From Bacteroidia bacterium (lineage in GTDB: Bacteria > Bacteroidota > Bacteroidia > Bacteroidales > CAJPTX01): a DNA stretch of 64,000 bases. Both the position numbers and the translations under genes were made by a program. Below are positions 62,101 through 64,000 of this stretch, piece by piece; the stretch's first letter is position 1, and every line of letters starts with the position of its first letter. The stretch lies in contig CAJPTC010000008.1 of the NCBI GenBank assembly GCA_905373475.1, positions 15,021 to 79,020 of the forward strand. The letters run 5' to 3'. Below the pieces are notes generated by a model, which saw only the letters and a program-made list of their open reading frames with translations, did not search any database and was not told the origin of the DNA.

Positions 62101-62465
62101 CGTGCAGTTTCGCGTACGAGTGCAAAGACCTCTGGTAGCACCTCATTCAGGACTTCCTCTACGAGATCGAGTATCTCCTTTTCCAACTTGTCGATTTGCC
62201 GGAAGATTTCCTCACGTTGCTCCAAGGAAAGTTCTTCTATATCCAAGCGTTCACGTAGCTTCGCAATCTCTGCCTCTTGTGGGGCGAAATGCTCGTGTAT
62301 TCGTTTACGTATTTCTTGAACTGCACTTCGCAGCTCGTCTGCCGACACCTCTTTATAACGCTCTCCTGCGGCATTCACTGCTGCAACGATAGGCACTAGC
62401 GCCTTCAGATCTCGTTCGGATTTTGTACCGAAGAGAGCGGAAATCACACTTTTAATTACACTCAT
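59124..62465 (-). CDS. secA: Preprotein translocase ATPase SecA
   Basis: About 1113 residues from the ATG at 62465 ([21 protein letters not shown]); a longer frame begins at a TTG. SecA drives preproteins through SecYEG. Walker A lies in [15 protein letters not shown], Walker B-type in [20 protein letters not shown], and motif VI in [17 protein letters not shown] with [15 protein letters not shown]. The C-terminus has the zinc SEC-C motif [14 protein letters not shown]. The length over 1100 with an insertion at about 390-440 is usual for Bacteroidota. A -7 promoter element precedes it. The T9SS and Sus cargo of this window all need it. Confidence 0.97.
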   Translation of the reverse strand: [1113 protein letters not shown]

Positions 62466-62523
62466 ACCCTGCTTGCTAACCAATCTTCTAAACCAACACC
62501 TACGTGCTCCCGCCTCGTATACA

Positions 62524-62531
62524 CAAAAGTA
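62524..62531 (-). promoter_or_regulatory. Promoter -7 element for secA (TACTTTTG)
   Basis: Exact TAnnTTTG match on the minus strand, 58 bases before the ATG at 62465. It is flanked on both sides by the hexamer GTATAC (62517-62522 and 62529-62534). Confidence 0.55.
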
Positions 62532-62534
62532 TAC

Positions 62535-62791
62535 ATATTTTGAGGAAGTGCGCTCGTTATTCGTAGTGGTTTACAAACCGTGTGCCGATTAGATGGTGAC
62601 ACATGACATTATAGCAGTACGAGGGGGAAATAGCGCCTGAGACGCAGGTCAAATTTAGGATGAAGATACGAAGTGCAGCACAAGGCGCAAATTAAATTTA
62701 AGTACAAGGTTCTAGGTATAAAGTACGACGCAAGGCGCGTATAGCACCACCTAGGGATATTTATACTGATAATCAAATTGATTGAGGTTTT
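62535..62791. other. Intergenic region between secA and the YeiH-type transporter
   Basis: Together with the secA leader this is just over 300 bases without a gene. It holds a few loose copies of CAAGGCGC or similar between 62670 and 62745 on a purine-rich background. No terminator for the transporter gene was recognised. Confidence 0.35.
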
Positions 62792-63832
62792 CTACAGGAG
62801 TAGTGGGACGAGATATTTTGCGATTAGGTAACCACCACCAATGAGCCAACAGAAGAGCAAGGCGGCAAGCAGGAATGGTTTGAAACCTGCTTTCTTGAAT
62901 TTGTCAATGCTGGTTTCTGCGCCCAGAGCGGTCATTGCCATGGTGAGGAGAAAGGTGTCTAACGTGTTTATGCCACTCACAACTGGGGCGGGCAAGAGAT
63001 CTAGGGAGTTGAAACCGATAACTACTAGGAAAAGAATAGCGAACCACGGAATGGCAATCCGTTTGCGTTTGTTAGTCTGTGCGTCTGGATCGTCTTCCAA
63101 AGGTTTACGGGCGGCGTGCCAACCAACGACGAGTAGGACTGGAACAAGCATCATAACACGTATCATTTTGACGATGATGGCTATGTCTGAGATCTCCTTA
63201 CCCATGGCGTTGCCTGCACCCACAACGTGCGCTACTTCGTGCACGGTAGAACCTGTCATGATTCCCATTTCTCGAAATGCGAGATCAAGAATTCCGTTAC
63301 GGTAAAGGATTGGGTAAAGAAACATGGATAGTGTTCCAAAAATTACCACGGTAGAAACTGCCACTGCGGTCTTGTAGGGTTTTGTGTTTATGGCGCTCTC
63401 CGTGCCAAGTACAGCAGCTGCACCGCAAATCCCCGAACCTACAGAGGTTAGCAAGGCTATGCTTTTGTCCAATTTCAGGAGTTTACCTAGACCAATCCCT
63501 CCCAAAATCGTGACACAAACCACGACAGCATCTACTATGATGGCGGGCATGCCTACTGCCGTCACGTCTTGTAACGTAAGTCGAAAACCGTAAAATATGA
63601 TACCGATTCGTAGGATTCGTTTGGCACAGAAGGTAATACCTGGCACCCAAGTATCGGGGAGGTTGTTGCGAAGGCTATTGGCGTAGAGCATGCCGAATAT
63701 AATTCCGATGATCATGGGACTGATAGAAAGGTGTTTTGCCCATGCCATGTCTCCTACATAAAAGGCTGCGAGCGAGAATAACGCGATAAGTAGTACTCCG
63801 TGGAGCATACTGCTCCTCTTTTTATCCAGCAT
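62792..63832 (-). CDS. YeiH/UPF0324 family membrane protein, putative sulfate exporter
   Basis: 346 residues from the ATG at 63832 (the open frame continues to a TTG at 63856). About ten transmembrane helices, with family blocks PMIIGIIFGMLYANSLRN, RILRIGIIFYGFRLTLQDV, TSVGSGICGAAAVLGTESAI, TGSTVHEVAHVVGAGNAMG and TMAMTALGAETSIDKFKKAGFKPFL. Databases call the family putative sulfate exporter, but the substrate is not well proven. The gene is alone in the window on the minus strand and its upstream neighbour is outside the window. Confidence 0.88.
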   Translation of the reverse strand: MLDKKRSSMLHGVLLIALFSLAAFYVGDMAWAKHLSISPMIIGIIFGMLYANSLRNNLPDTWVPGITFCAKRILRIGIIFYGFRLTLQDVTAVGMPAIIVDAVVVCVTILGGIGLGKLLKLDKSIALLTSVGSGICGAAAVLGTESAINTKPYKTAVAVSTVVIFGTLSMFLYPILYRNGILDLAFREMGIMTGSTVHEVAHVVGAGNAMGKEISDIAIIVKMIRVMMLVPVLLVVGWHAARKPLEDDPDAQTNKRKRIAIPWFAILFLVVIGFNSLDLLPAPVVSGINTLDTFLLTMAMTALGAETSIDKFKKAGFKPFLLAALLFCWLIGGGYLIAKYLVPLLL

Positions 63833-63863
63833 AACGAACGGTATTTTTCCCAACAAAACGATG

Positions 63864-63871
63864 CGAAGTTA
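63864..63871 (-). promoter_or_regulatory. Near-consensus -7 element (TAACTTCG) before the YeiH-type gene
   Basis: One mismatch to TAnnTTTG on the minus strand, 31 bases before the ATG at 63832. Bases 63872-64000 beyond it hold nothing else I can support. Confidence 0.35.
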
Positions 63872-64000
63872 CCATTTTTCGTAGTGCAAAAAATACTCTT
63901 TGTATAAAATTCGTGCAGGTGTTTTTTAAGACCCAAATTCAAGTGATAAATGCAACGCCGCAGAAGAGATGTTTAGCCTATAAAAATCCCCAGAAGAGAA

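Noticed and set aside
62670..62745. Loose CAAGGCGC repeats as a repeat array
   Set aside because: Only two or three imperfect copies with irregular spacing; not a CRISPR or iteron array.

Overview
The window looks like chromosomal DNA of an anaerobic, asaccharolytic or weakly saccharolytic Bacteroidota, most likely Porphyromonas or a close relative. The reasons are a SusC/SusD pair, three proteins with type IX secretion sorting domains, repeated TAnnTTTG promoter -7 elements, FeoB next to a DtxR regulator, two ferredoxin-dependent 2-oxoacid oxidoreductases, and a succinate-to-butyrate operon (sucD, 4hbD, abfT, abfD) of the kind known from P. gingivalis. GC content is about 47 percent by eye. 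I see no prophage, CRISPR array, rRNA or integrase. The species assignment is inference.

Layout. 1-3255 (minus): PASTA-domain membrane protein, a T9SS cargo protein and the N-terminal part of rluD. 3364-6981 (minus): a HaeIII-family restriction gene and its methyltransferase, reading straight into two nucleotide-sugar genes (WbpD-like acetyltransferase, UDP-sugar 6-dehydrogenase). 7332-9827 (plus): a selenium module of cysteine desulfurase, DUF3343 and SelD. 9967-12861 (plus): 2-oxoglutarate-type ferredoxin oxidoreductase korAB. 13012-13572 (plus): a class III Fic protein. 13584-16807 (minus): FeoB and a membrane-anchored DtxR-FeoA regulator. 17272-17601 (plus): a small acidic-tailed conserved protein. 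17685-25215 (minus): a DUF5686 outer membrane protein, MsrB, SusD and SusC. 25412-36126 (minus): a long envelope cluster of SpoIIE-type sensor phosphatase, T9SS type B protein, OstA-like protein and three SurA-like proteins. 36194-36413: a 220-bp MITE-like element with 20-bp perfect terminal inverted repeats. 36464-37942 (minus): guaB. 38112-39387 (plus): mscL, tRNA-Arg(TCT), DUF4294 protein. 39467-43591 (minus): four-subunit Vor oxidoreductase behind an aminotransferase. 43864-49359 (minus): an 1831-residue BspA/Big2/T9SS surface protein. 49773-55164 (minus): 4-hydroxybutyrate operon. 55913-62465 (minus): secA, argS, folC. 62792-63832 (minus): YeiH-type transporter.

How the genes work together. 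The central theme is amino-acid fermentation. An aminotransferase makes branched-chain 2-oxoacids that Vor oxidises to acyl-CoA. Kor makes succinyl-CoA from 2-oxoglutarate. SucD, 4HbD, AbfT and AbfD take succinyl-CoA to crotonyl-CoA, on the way to butyrate. Reduced ferredoxin is made in the first part and reducing equivalents are used in the second. The second theme is the envelope: outer membrane chaperones, OstA, T9SS cargo and nutrient import.

The observations most worth following are these. The HaeIII-type methyltransferase has lost about 85 residues, including motif VIII, and carries two changes in the catalytic PCQ motif, although its endonuclease partner looks full length and GGCC sites are scarce but present. 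The Fic protein carries glycine exactly where class III Fic proteins keep their auto-inhibitory glutamate. The DtxR regulator is tethered to the membrane. The MITE carries an 18-bp palindrome that may terminate guaB. Several start sites were moved from the longest open frame to an ATG supported by a promoter or ribosome binding site.
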